NCBI RefSeq assembly: GCF_013373865.1
Contig: NC_050477.1
Coordinates: forward strand, 982,309 to 1,046,308
Direction: 5' to 3'
DNA: 64,000 nucleotides
DNA from: Monomorium pharaonis
Lineage: Eukaryota > Arthropoda > Insecta > Hymenoptera > Formicidae
Position 1 is the stretch's first letter. Each line of letters starts with the position of its first letter. Shown here in pieces: positions 48,956-59,084 of this stretch. Both the position numbers and the translations under genes were made by a program. The notes beneath the pieces are model-generated. The model saw only the letters and a program-made list of their open reading frames with translations, did not search any database and was not told the DNA's origin.

Positions 48956-51900
48956 TGGCGGTGGCGGTGGCAGCGGCGGCGGCGGTGGCGGCGCGACCTC
49001 GCCCTGTAGGGACAGTTACGCGGCCGCGGCCGCGGCCGCCGTCGCGGCGGCGGCGAGCAACAGCCACCATGCCACTTCCGGCTCGCAGTACGACCCGGCC
49101 GCGAGCGCGTACAATATGTACCAACACCTGCAGTATCCCACCACCGCCCACCATCACCATCATCATCATCACGGCGCCACCTCGTCGTCCACCGGCGCGT
49201 CGTCTCATAATCCGCACAACGGCAGCGCAGCCGCGGTCGCCGGTATTTTCGGCCACCATGCCGGCGGCGGCGCCGGCACCGGTAACGCGACCGGCGGCCT
49301 GACCGGCGGGCTACCCGGCGGCGCCGACTCGAAGCTGCTGGTCGGTCACGCGGCCGCGCACGGGAACACGCCGGGCTCGCCCTCCGCGCAGCAACAGCAG
49401 CAGCAAAAGCCGAGGAACAAGTCGAGGACGTCCGCCGGTAAGCGGCACGCGCCCTGCCACGGTTCTTTCTGTTTCCGTTATATACCTTTGGGTTTCCCTT
49501 TTCTTTCCGTTACTTTTACTTTCGTTTTCGGTTCCGAGTTTCTTTTTTTCGTTTCTTTTTCACCCCCCTCCTCGCTTATATTTTTATGCGGGAAAAGTGT
49601 TTTGACTCTTGTGGGCTCGAACAGGAAAAAAGAAAGTTTGTTCGAGAAAATTTATGTAAAAAATGTTTAAGAGGATTATAAAAGTCGTGCTGAACACGAC
49701 TGACAAATAATATTTTTCCCGCATAAAAAAGAAACGTTCAGATTTCTTTCTTAAATCATTTAATTGTTTTCATTTATTTTGCATAATTGTTTGCTTTGGC
49801 TTTAGTTCTGCTTCTTTGCACCGGCGTCGATGGTTGAAACTGAATATATAAATGCACAATATTCAATTAGTCTCTTTGTATGCGTTTTATTTTATCTCAT
49901 TCTTTTTCAATGTTACATTACATATTCAAATAATTGGACTTACGATATTTTATGCAACTTATATAAGCTCAACGTAATCGACGCCAATGCGATTTTTCGT
50001 TCCTGGTTTAATAATATTACTTCTCCTGTTACGTTCAGTTCTTATTAATTTTTACTTTTATTTATTACAATTTTTTCTTTTTTTAGAAATTATTCTTATC
50101 TCGTTTGTATCCTTCTTTGCTCGTTGTCCAACAATATTCGGAAGCATCTTGAGTATCGAATGGATGTATAAAAGAGCGAGACAAGATACAGACAAGATAT
50201 CTATCAATTTCGTTATTCGATCTTTAATTTTCTTTTTACTTTAATTTTAACCGTGAGCTTTCGGTGGCGGTCGTCTTACGCTTAAAAGTTCGTTCAGAAC
50301 ACGTTCTTTCCACCCGTTTCTCTCGTTTTTTTGGACGAGCTGTGTCACAATAGAAAGAAGGCGACCGGAGAGGGAGGCACTGATTGTGATTTTTTGTATT
50401 TTGCCTCACTGATGTGTTTTTTGCGTGGCACCCACTTGAGAGAGCGAGCGTGAAGCACCACACCCGATTTACGAAATGAAACACGATATATGTATCTATC
50501 TATATATATATATATACCTATCTATATAATATACACATACTTTGTAATTTCCCCTCACACACATACACACTCACACTCACACAAGAAAACATGCGCAAAG
50601 ACAAAATATACGAAGAAGCACAGGTTTTTTTTCGATGTGGTGTGGCTAGCGCTGCATTTTTGTTTTTGTCACGGCAAAGCTCCCTCTCAAAGAGTCCACG
50701 GACCATTTTTCGGTGGCGTACCCTCTCGGCAAGCATAATTTTTTTTTTCCTCTCGCCTTGCGAGCACGCGCGGCTGGGTCGCATTCGTCACCTCGCGGAT
50801 TCGAGGACAATTACCACAATTATCACTTATAAAATATATACGATTGAGTAACGCGCGGCGAGAATATATCGCACACAAAGAAGAGGAGTTTCCGAGACGA
50901 ACTTTTAGGAAATCGCGCGTTCCCTCGCAAGTAGCGTCCGCGGCGTCGTGCCGTCGTCGAAGTGGTTGCGGCCGAAAGAAGGGTGAGGGGAGGAGAGAAG
51001 AAGGGGGAAACGAGAAACGGTTGAAAAATGCCGGATACGCTGATTGCGGTAATAATAGCCGGTCGCGCGCTCTCCAGCGTGGCACGGCGACGGTCGTGGC
51101 GGCAGCGGCGGCGGCGGCGGCGGCGTGGTAAAAATCCCAATTCCGGGAACAATGGCCCCCGGCTTCGCGCCATAGAAGCCCGCTAATTGAATCGACTTAC
51201 GACACACACCAGCTAGCCGCGCGCGCGGAACCTCCTCCCGATGGCGACGACGGGGAGATGAAGAAGCAGCAGCCAGAGATGCGACCACCCGCGGCCGATT
51301 CACTTAGCGACGCCTATCTCGCGCCGCCGCGAGAAAATCGCCCGTGAGAAGGCCACGAAAAATGGCTCTCGTATAACGAGGAGCGTCGGTCGAGGTGACG
51401 CTCGGGAGAGGTGTCGATTGAGCAATGCACGCTCGCGGCACGAAAAGCGGCTGTACGGATAGTAGGCGGTAGACACGGGATTGGCAAATATCCTTCGCGC
51501 GCGACGGGAAGGAGGTGGAGATGAATGAGATGGAACGAGAAACTCGATGGAAGAAACCGGGGATTCCGTACGGATTGTGAGTGAACGACGAGGGAACGAC
51601 TTGGATCGCTCGGAGGTGCATAATTAATACGATAAACGGACAGGCGGGGAAAGCGGCGAGTGACGCGCCGATAACAAATCGCGAAAGCAAATGAATAATA
51701 ATAATAATAATAATAATAACACATTGCATAGATAAATGAGTAACTTGTCAAAATGTCATACATGTTGATATGTTAATATGAGTCGGGGACGAACGTTTTC
51801 ATTCAATTTCAAATTTACGCAATAACAAAAATGACAATCAACGCTTCACAACGCCGATACGTAAATTAGAAGCCATTAGCATATTCGCGCTCATAATTAA

Positions 51901-54900
51901 AGACTTAATGAGACGCCGATGACGGAGTCGACGACCGGAAGGCCATCAGCGAGGTGCAGGGGCTTCGCGCGAAGTCCTGTTAGGTACGAGAGAATCGCAG
52001 GATTACGGCCGTGCAAATTAGCGGGGAGAAAGAGACAAGGACAATAGGTGGAAGAGAGCGATAGGGCCAGCGGTCGAAATTCGTGAACGGAACGCCGCTT
52101 CTTTCGTACTGAATCATAAGTCGACCGTTGATGGCAGAAGTGGCACGGGACAAGCGCCGCTGGCTTCCTTCCTCCACCTCGCCGATTTTCTTCGCGCGCC
52201 AACGACCACCGGGTTCTAGCTCTGCTCTAGGTCGCTCTTGTGACCCTAAATAGCCCTCGCTCGTTTGTTTCCGTATCAACAATAGGTACCTGTCGCGGTG
52301 AAACGTTGTGGAACGCTTATACGGGAATTGTTCTCGGCTCTTTATCGGCATACACGAGTTATTTGATATACGTAATAAAAAGTAAAGAAAAATACTTTTT
52401 ATATAATAGTAATAATACTTTTTATATAATAAATTCGGATACGTGAAAATAGAGAAATAAGAAACGAAAATCCCAAATTTTTGCCAGCAAAAGTTTTCAT
52501 CGCGCTACGATACGTTTTATCCAAGCATTTCGTGTTGCGTAATCCGGAAAGCTTCGGGAAAGTTGAAGCGGAAGCGGAGGCTCTAACGAGCGCTTCGTTG
52601 CATGCCTGGCATTAAGGTCGGAGGTGATGTCGAAAGTGGGAGCGATACCAATCCCTTTGGGGGTGAAACCGGCCATTTCAGCGTCACCTTCTGACACGAG
52701 GACTATATTTCGAGTACGACGCAAACGAGCGTCACCTCTGACGTTTCGTGGCTGATACCCATCGTCTGCGTCGGTGTCAGAAACTGTCCGCCCTGTTTCG
52801 CTCCATCGTTACGAGCCGATCGATAGCGACCGGGGAAGCAAATCGGCGCACAAAGAAATAATACGCGCAGGGAATTCTGATGTGTCTTCAACAAAATCGT
52901 AGTGGATAAATCGCCAAAAGCGTTTCTCCCGCGAAAGGGTAAAACCAACTGCTACTGCCCGGAATAAAGCGGAGATGTCAATTAGAAAATAATACAACAT
53001 CGAGGAGAAAAGATCAGGACTTAATCATCATCGGCCTCGAAATCAAATCGGAAGGCAACAAGGGGACCAAGATTGATCGCGTTTATGCCGCTCTGTTATT
53101 GTCGGCTCGAGAGAAAGAGAGAGAGAGAGCGGGGGATTCTTGTCGGCAAAGCAATCGACGATCGACGGTAGTCGTGGGCGCTCGTCTTATCACCCCTGAA
53201 TCTGCGGGTTGCTAAGACCCAAATCGAATTAAAATCTCGCCGCGGAGGAGTGACTCTCGGGCAGCTCGCTCCAGTTGTATAATTCCCGAGATCGATCTTG
53301 CCTGACGATTAGACGAGCCGTTAAATGTAACATATTTTTTCACACTATAAAGTCGTCCGTGATATACACGTTTCGCGCTCCTCGTTTGCGTCTTTACACA
53401 CGTGTAGTACGACGAAGAAGAGACTGACGTTCGACTGCTCGGTTACAGATTCATCTACATGAACTCGTAAACGAGCCGCTCGCGTGTCGACAATTACATG
53501 CGACCTACGTTACGTGTGCCAGAATTATTCCGCCGGCGTCAAATTTCGCGTTAAATTGAGGTCGAGTCATTAATCAGCGATACGCGCGCTCAGTCGATAT
53601 CGCCGTCATCATCATCATCGTCGGCACGACGTCTTTTCGGAATTAAATACGAATTTTCGGTTTAATATCCCTCGTAAGGCGAAACGTACCTCGCAAGATG
53701 AATTACACTACAATTTCCTTTTGCAATAATCGAGACGCACACAAGGCAAGTAGACTCGCCGACGACATGAAAATTCACCGCAGGTCGCAGGGTGAGTCGG
53801 AGGGTGATTTTTACGAGCATCGTTAAGATCGTTCACAACAGCCACTGAACGGAAAGCCTTTGCCTCGAATCACGCCTCAATCGTATGACATCGCGTAACA
53901 ATCGAGCAATTCGGTCTCTCGTACGTCAACGAGGGGACCCGTGACGACGCAATTTAACAGCAATCATTTTCAGTAGCGGCCGATAAACTCACGGCTATAC
54001 CTTCGCGGAGGACGCAGCTCGGAGGACGATTCGTGAAACGCGCATTTCGGGAGAAGTGATCCTCCCAAAATCACCATAAAATCCTTCTTTCTTCGCTCCC
54101 GTCCAAATTTAAGCCGCGCGCGTTGCGAGAGATTCAAATTTATTTTCCATCGTTAATTTTTCATAGGAGAAACATGCGATTTATTAAAAATGCGGATTAA
54201 AGCGCCGATTCGTTTAAAAATCAAAAAATAACAATAACATTTGGAAAATAAATTTGGCGAGCGATCTTCAAGCAACGCCGTTTTTCGTGTCGTCTGGTCG
54301 TAGACCGGGAGAAACGAAACGATCGCGAGCGTGTCCCTTCCGCGTCCTTCTCTCCCTCCTGTGTCCAGTTCTTTCTCTCGCAGTGTCCTTGGGACTAACC
54401 AACCGCACTAACGTAAGTTCGATCCGTGAATCCTATAAAACGCCCATGGTCTTAAAGAGGCTCTGCTTTTGCTCTGGTAATCGCTTGATATTGGTATGTC
54501 TGCAACTCTGCATGCGAATTCTTTCTCACCGAGTCTCACCTGACTGTTCGCAAATCTCTCTGTAAAACGCACGTTGATTTACCGAAGTCGAATCATGAAT
54601 ATTATTACGTTAAACCGATGTTGTTTTATCGCGTCATGCATTCGTGTTACGCATTCGTTCTGATCTGCGTAACTTGAAGGGCCATTAATTGAGGAAAATG
54701 CCATTTTGTGAAATTATGAAAAAGTACAAATAAATAGAAAACTACTGGAATGGCATTTTCGCATTAAAATGTTCAAAAGTATATACGCAATTAGCTCGTA
54801 TGAGAGATTGAAAAGAAAAAACGAGTGCCACCTTCGCGCGATCAACGTGTGCCGCCGTGTTCGCGTGGGAAACGTTGACTTCTCGAGGAGAGAAATCCCG

Positions 54901-55168
54901 AGCAGTTTCCCCACTTTGACAAATTCGATCTCGCGTTTCGCACGCGAACACGAGCGAGTAATAATTTCTAACGATGTGAGCCCGCGCCGAGAATTAATAT
55001 CATTTTCGTTCCGTCGGGGTAGAGGGTCGCGAGTGCGTGAATTGCGGCGCCACATCGACACCCCTTTGGAGACGGGACGGCACCGGCCACTACCTCTGCA
55101 ACGCCTGCGGGCTTTATTACAAGATGAACGGCCAGAATCGACCCCTCATCAAGCCGAAACGACGCCTG
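36778..55168 (+). CDS. grn: GATA1/2/3-class transcription factor grain: coding span, join of 36778-36952, 48178-49437, 55023-55168, 3' incomplete
   Basis: The three coding exons join in one frame: the first two introns interrupt codons after base one, the third falls between codons. They give 527 residues. Signatures are QVCRPHF (73-79), HLFSFPPTPPK (140-150), the basic stretch KPRNKSRTSA (469-478) and a complete N-terminal GATA finger (C483, C486, C504, C507), ending KPKRRL. QVCRPH and FxFPPTPPK characterise the GATA1/2/3 class (vertebrate GATA2/3, fly grain) and are not expected in pannier- or serpent-class GATA4/5/6 relatives. The protein is a nuclear activator or repressor binding WGATAR sites; in flies grain acts in neuronal fate and organ shaping. 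The C-terminal finger exon must lie beyond 64000: no CxNC...LWRR pattern was seen after 55168. Confidence 0.88.
37379..37397 (+). repeat. Poly(A) tract
   Basis: A pure run of 19 adenines in intron 2. Confidence 0.85.
39665..39687 (+). other. Predicted G-quadruplex motif
   Basis: Four guanine runs (4, 5, 5 and 3) with loops of 1, 1 and 4 bases on the sense strand of intron 2. Confidence 0.55.
40105..40135 (+). promoter_or_regulatory. (ACCG)5 tandem repeat abutting a YY1/Pho-like site
   Basis: Five ACCG units at 40105-40124 run into GGCGCCATCTTG (40124-40135), which matches 11 of 12 positions of the YY1/Pleiohomeotic consensus. The core GCGCCATCTTG recurs inverted at 60480-60490. The surroundings (39.9-40.2 kb) are CpG-dense, so an internal promoter or Polycomb-type element is possible. 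Confidence 0.3.
40226..40270 (+). repeat. (TC)n microsatellite
   Basis: Pure TC dinucleotides in intron 2, flanked by TC-rich imperfect sequence. Confidence 0.95.
40870..40895 (+). repeat. (GA)n microsatellite
   Basis: AG dinucleotides in intron 2. One of the few tracts with GA on the plus strand. Confidence 0.9.
42150..42234 (+). repeat. Compound (TC)n microsatellite
   Basis: Two TC runs (42156-42180 and 42195-42234) separated by an imperfect segment. Confidence 0.95.
42974..42999 (+). repeat. (GA)n microsatellite
   Basis: AG dinucleotides in intron 2. Confidence 0.9.
43798..43884 (+). repeat. (CA)n microsatellite
   Basis: About 87 bases of uninterrupted CA, the longest pure dinucleotide tract in the window. 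Confidence 0.97.
44330..44363. repeat. Perfect 10-bp inverted repeat
   Basis: ACGTACGACG (44330-44339) and its exact complement (44354-44363) flank a 14-base GT-rich loop. It is short for a microRNA precursor, and function is unknown. Confidence 0.5.
46501..46522 (+). other. Predicted G-quadruplex motif
   Basis: Guanine runs of 8, 3, 3 and 4 with loops of 1, 2 and 1 bases, in intron 2 on the sense strand. Confidence 0.55.
46792..46857. promoter_or_regulatory. Homeodomain and GATA site group
   Basis: CGGTTAATTAG at 46792-46802 and CTAATTAA at 46850-46857 carry TAATTA cores in opposite orientation, around a (GTC)n-like segment and an AGATAA at 46835-46840. CGGTTA is also mirrored by TAACCG at 46841-46846. 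This resembles an intronic enhancer core. The evidence is motif-level only. Confidence 0.3.
48178..49437 (+). CDS. grn: Grain exon 3: conserved motifs and low-complexity activation region
   Basis: Acceptor CTTTCAG precedes 48178 and donor GTAAGC follows 49437. It encodes residues 59-479 (both boundary codons split). In order: QVCRPHF at 73-79 then LHPWL; HLFSFPPTPPK at 140-150; asparagine/serine-rich runs; eight glutamines (287-294); eighteen glycines (306-323), one serine, six glycines; alanine runs from 340; eight histidines (383-390); six glutamines (463-468); then the basic KPRNKSRTSA leading into the zinc finger. The low-complexity middle is much longer than in vertebrate GATA2/3, as is common in insects. 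The frame stays open 233 bases past the donor; this is intron, since the splice restores the exact GATA sequence SAEGRECVNC. Confidence 0.88.
48861..48992 (+). repeat. grn: Coding polyglutamine and polyglycine tracts
   Basis: CAA/CAG codons at 48861-48884 (eight Gln) and GGC/GGT codons at 48918-48971 and 48975-48992 (18 and 6 Gly) lie inside exon 3. Codons are mixed GGC/GGT, so the tract is not a pure DNA repeat, which argues for selection on the protein or for age. Length is probably variable among individuals and species. Confidence 0.85.
51097..51126 (+). repeat. (GGC)n trinucleotide repeat
   Basis: Nearly perfect GGC/GCG triplets in intron 3. Confidence 0.85.
51693..51719 (+). repeat. 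(AAT)n trinucleotide repeat
   Basis: Nine AAT/TAA units in intron 3. Confidence 0.9.
52391..52431 (+). repeat. Two-copy tandem duplication, period 23
   Basis: AATACTTTTTATATAATA occurs at 52391-52408 and again at 52414-52431. A recent local duplication is the simplest reading. Confidence 0.75.
54384..54412 (+). other. grn: Candidate 29-nt cassette (poison) exon in intron 3
   Basis: A strong acceptor (CTTTCTCTCGCAG, ending 54383) and a consensus donor (GTAAGT at 54413) bracket 29 bases. If spliced between exons 3 and 4 it adds ten codons, counting its first two bases joined to the exon 3 overhang. It then shifts exon 4 so that TGA at 55038-55040 ends translation before the first zinc finger. 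The acceptor looks better than that of exon 4 itself. Without transcript data it may be a decoy site. Confidence 0.3.
55023..55168 (+). CDS. grn: Grain exon 4: N-terminal GATA zinc finger
   Basis: The first two bases complete the glutamate codon begun in exon 3. The 48 codons that follow read GRECVNCGATSTPLWRRDGT and on to KPKRRL. The finger is C-X2-C-X17-C-X2-C (C483, C486, C504, C507) with the invariant LWRR and CNACGLYYKMNGQNRPLIKPKRRL tail (last part residues 504-527). The N-finger stabilises DNA binding and recruits FOG/U-shaped-type cofactors. The exon ends exactly after the codon for the final leucine, followed by GTAAGT. As I recall, vertebrate GATA genes have an intron at the same place, before SAARRAGT. 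NRPLIKPKRRL separates it from pannier-type fingers. Confidence 0.92.
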
Positions 55169-56680
55169 GTAAGTACCTAAGCTACGCTAGTTCCTTTTTT
55201 TGACGAGCGGCCAGTAACGCGATTATTTCCGTCAAGCTCGGCAAAACAATTAATCAGACGGCCTAAAGATAAAAATAAGTAGAAGGCAATTTTATTTTTC
55301 ACGTTCGAGATCGGTCGCCACCGATAGGCAAACCGCTCGTGTGTTGCATTTACATACAATATGTAAATTCATGTCTGTTTTATTAAAGATTGTTAAGCAG
55401 AAAATTATGCAGAGTTAAATAGAAAATTATGGAAAAATGCACAGTTATTTTGCGTGATAAGCTCGTTACCCACGCCGATTGAACTTTATATGCTGATATC
55501 TCGATCTCGAAAAAAAAAAAATAAATAACAAACGTCTACACCTTATTCGTAAAAGTGCGTCCTTGATCGCTTCCTCTCTCGTGCAAGCGAGACACACATA
55601 CTTAATTAGTACGTACGTGCAGCGCGGAGAGAACCAAGTTATGCGTTTCTCGCGGTGTGTAGATATAGTAATCAGAATGCAAGATAAAACAAGGCCAAGT
55701 TAATTTCCTGTACCCGCTGATTAATATACGCTCCGCTCCTCTCGGCTGTGATTAGCAGCTCCTCGCAACGCGCCCGACGGTGATAGGCCGAATGCGATTT
55801 TCGTACGGAGGATCGTCGCTATTCTGTATTGGAGAACGTGTCTCACAATATTCTCCGTTAACGAGTGTACATCTCTGGAAACATCTTAGTCACGTCGGAA
55901 GCGCGGGGTCTCGCGATTTAATCAATTCGAAATTGATTGTTTCGAGCGGAAGCGATGCGACGCCCCGAATTAATTTCCCCGAGACAAAGGAGGGCCAAAT
56001 CGAGTTCTGGACCGCGAGGAAATCCTTCAAGTGCATTTCAAGAACCGTTTATCGTACATAAAAAAAGAGTTATAATAATCGAATAATTTTTTAAATAGTT
56101 TTAATTAAATGTTTGATTTATTGACGAATATATGTATCATAATAATTAACGATATAACACACTATAGTCATAAATTCGTTCCACTTGCCTTTTTTTTTTA
56201 AATTTCGTACACAGTTTTCAATCGTGGCACATTTCAATCGTGGCACGTTATAGACAGCGGCGAGTATTCTGGACATATCAGGCCGCCAGTTCGATCGATA
56301 TCGCGAACGGTAGCCGGAGGTTTCGTGCGATCGGCTCGTAGAATTCGTGTGAACTCGAATCTATTTTTGGCGACTCGGCTTAGCACCTATGTAGATGGAG
56401 CAGCCTCGTCCGAAGTACCGATGCGGAAACTCGATACCGCCGGTGCTCTGCTTCCTCCTCTTCCCATCGTTCGGACTCTCCTCCCGATTGCGAACCCCGA
56501 CTACACTCACGAAAATTCGCGGAATCGATCACGAAACATAAAACGTCTGTTTCACGGTTTACACTTTCTGTCTACCTAATCACGTATTATCGAATTTTCC
56601 CCTTTCAACCTATAAAACGAATGCGGAGTATCTAATTTAGTTGTGAATACACGATCTAAAAATAATTTTGTGTCGGGCTA

Positions 56681-56757
56681 TCGAAATAATCGCGTGAGAC
56701 GTTCAAAATGGTTGCTGGAGTGTCAAAACTTTTTACAGTCCTACGTAATTATTTTGA
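56681..56757. mobile_element. 77-bp MITE-like element flanked by TA
   Basis: The ends TCGAAATAATCGCG and CGTAATTATTTTGA are inverted copies matching at 11 of 14 positions and are flanked on both sides by TA, as in Tc1/mariner-type insertions. Its interior (56709-56737) matches 3067-3095 at 26 of 29 positions, so the sequence is dispersed. It has no coding capacity. Assignment is tentative because the inverted ends are short and AT-rich. Confidence 0.35.
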
Positions 56758-57704
56758 TAGTGTAATAAAATTATTGTTCTTTCCTTTTTTTGTTTCAAAC
56801 ATCCTTATGCTTTCCATCGATTTTATTGTAGATTTTACAATCGTAACTTTTGATTAATTGATGCAAAGGTCCTTTCGACGGAGACGTTCTCAGAATTCAG
56901 ATCTCGCGTGTGCGTGTCAGTGTCGCCTACGAGCCATCGAAAGTATCACGGCGATCGAGCATGCAATCCCCGTAAAAGAAAAAGACTTGCCGGGCCAATT
57001 GGACGAATCCGAGACGTGCGCGCGCGGTGCACACTTTCACGAGTGTCAACCCCTTCGCTTCTCGGACCGCGATGATTTCGCGGCCTGGCGCGCTCGCCAA
57101 AGTCGAGAGCAGCAACGCGGCTACGGGATGCGAGCCCGGCATACCTCCGATGCAGAGGCGCGCATTGACGTTTCACTATCCCTCTCGTTATCGCACTTTC
57201 TCCCTGGTGCGCGATAGAGCAAGGCTGATGGATTCAAAAGTTTTTTTTTTTTCACCGGCTGGCCGGCGTCGCCTCGCGAATAATTACGATGCCGCGGCCG
57301 CACGCCATGCGTTCGCTAATTGACGAAGTTTTACAAACCAGCATCGCGCCGGCCCCGCAACACCGTGTAATTTTCCGCGATTATTATTTTCTTGTTGCCG
57401 CTCCCGCGCTTAACGCATCGCGATCACTCTCTTTCGTGAAATACGGAGCGGAGCCTGGTGCGATTTCGCCCGATCGCTTCAACTGCGCGAAACTCGGCCG
57501 AACTTCGCGCAGTGGGAGAGAAAGGTCTAAAAAATGTTTTCAGTTTACCATAATTTATCGTACATCTTCGTTTAAGTTATATGCGACGTATTTCTATCAT
57601 TGTTGTTTAAGGAAGGAGAGGAAGGTTGAAATTTGTCGAGGAATCAATCTCGTTCACACGGCAGAAAAAAAGAGGACGTTCTATAATACATACGTATCTC
57701 AAGT

Positions 57705-57722
57705 ACACACACACACACACAC
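57705..57722 (+). repeat. (CA)n microsatellite
   Basis: Short CA tract in intron 4. Confidence 0.85.
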
Positions 57723-58690
57723 ATACACATTGCACACCCCGCCCGCTGTATATAATTCATTTCCTGTCGCCGTTTAAACAGAGGCGATCGTTTCGCGAGT
57801 TCGCCATGACGACCCGTACAAATATTCCGACGCGATGATGAACAGACACGCCCACCCGTCACTCATCCGTGTGCGCGGTGTGCATGCGTGACGTGCGCGC
57901 GTGTAAAAAAACGCGACCGGTCGATAAAATATGTATCGATTTAAAGCAGTGGGCGTACGCACGTGCATGCGTGCGTGCGACACCTTCGGCGTTTTCCGTA
58001 ATTTTCTCCGTCGCGCGAAGAGAGCTCGTCGACGAGGAAAGCAGCGCACCCCTTTCTCACTCCTCCCGGCTTACTTGTCCCTGCTTGCTTCCGGATTAAA
58101 AATTCATGCGGCCACTCAGCCGAAATTCATCCCCCGATTGCCGCGCGGTTGTCCCCGGCGAAATGACGACCGATTGTTCGCGATCGATCGACCCCAATTC
58201 AGTAAACGATGCCGCGCGCGAGGGAAGAACCGTTACGAAAATGTAGTCCATTTATTATTCAAGGATTAGTACCCAGGTAGGAAAATGTAGCGAGAAATTA
58301 CGATAGCTTCATTTGCCACGGGGAAACCAATGCAAGGAATTGGATTCGAATTTCGTGTTGCGAGATTGAAATCCGATGTCGAAAAATTGATTCTCCTTGC
58401 GTTCACAAAAATGAAAAATCAAGTTTATTACGCTAAAAAAAAAAACAAAGAGATGCGATCGGTGTTAGATCTAAACCGTTCCAACTATCAAGGCATTTCT
58501 GTTGAGAGAAAAAGGGAGAGAAACGCGGCGCGAAGGCATATGCCTCCGTCGCAATATGTTTCATTTGACGCGTCGCGTCGGTCGGCCGGTTTGAATCCAG
58601 TCACAGATGTGTCGTCGAAAAACGGAGCGCAGATACGATCTGGGAAACAAAAGGCGGCCACCAGGTATACGCACACGCGGGTGTGCACCA

Positions 58691-58712
58691 CGCGGCGGCG
58701 GCGGCGGCGGCG
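58691..58712 (+). repeat. (CGG)n trinucleotide repeat
   Basis: About seven CGG/GCG triplets in intron 4. Confidence 0.85.
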
Positions 58713-59028
58713 ACGGCCCACCACCCCGTGTATATAATAAAGTCGTGGCATATATTGCCCGCACCGCGCGCTCGTGTGTCCTCTTCCTCCTTTGTGTACG
58801 TATTGAGCTACACGGAAATTCCGCATACACGCATACGCACGCACACGCGTGCGCCGTGAACTCCTGCGACGGCGAGGTTTCGATCAGGCAGATAGCAAGG
58901 GTTGCAACCCCCTCCCTCCCGTTGCGACCGACGTGTCCGCCATGTTTGATCCTTCAGGAAGATAAAACGCCGGCTCGAACAGCTGGGAAATTTTCGTTTT
59001 TTTTTTTTAACCTCTTTCTCTCCCCTTG

Positions 59029-59029
<1 letters not shown>

Positions 59030-59080
<51 letters not shown>
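59030..59080 (+). repeat. (TC)n microsatellite
   Basis: About 51 bases of pure TC in intron 4. Confidence 0.95.

Positions 59081-59084
<4 letters not shown>

Larger units (their letters stand above)
49438..55022 (+). other. grn: Intron 3 of the GATA gene (5585 bp)
   Basis: Donor GTAAGC at 49438 and acceptor GGGGTAG ending 55022. This acceptor has an interrupted pyrimidine tract and is the weakest splice site in the model. AT-rich at 49.7-50.2 kb, otherwise CpG-rich. It holds (GGC)n at 51097-51126, (AAT)n at 51693-51719, a 23-bp-period tandem duplication at 52391-52431, and a candidate 29-nt cassette exon at 54384-54412. No nested gene is recognised. Confidence 0.75.

Noticed and set aside
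48174..49259. 361-codon minus-strand open frame opposite grain exon 3
   Set aside because: It is the mirror of GC-rich glycine, alanine and histidine codons, with valine/alanine/arginine runs and no domain. The sense strand has conserved GATA motifs and correct splice sites.
49438..49670. Continuation of exon 3 frame past the donor (intron-retained C-terminus)
   Set aside because: Splicing at 49437 to 55023 restores the exact family sequence SAEGRECVNC. The read-through peptide is hydrophobic, phenylalanine-rich and unlike any GATA protein.
36778..55168. Identification as pannier or serpent rather than grain
   Set aside because: QVCRPHF, HLFSFPPTPPK and NRPLIKPKRRL fit the GATA1/2/3 class. 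Pannier-type fingers, as I recall them, have NRPLIKPSKRL, and those genes are not expected to carry the two N-terminal motifs.
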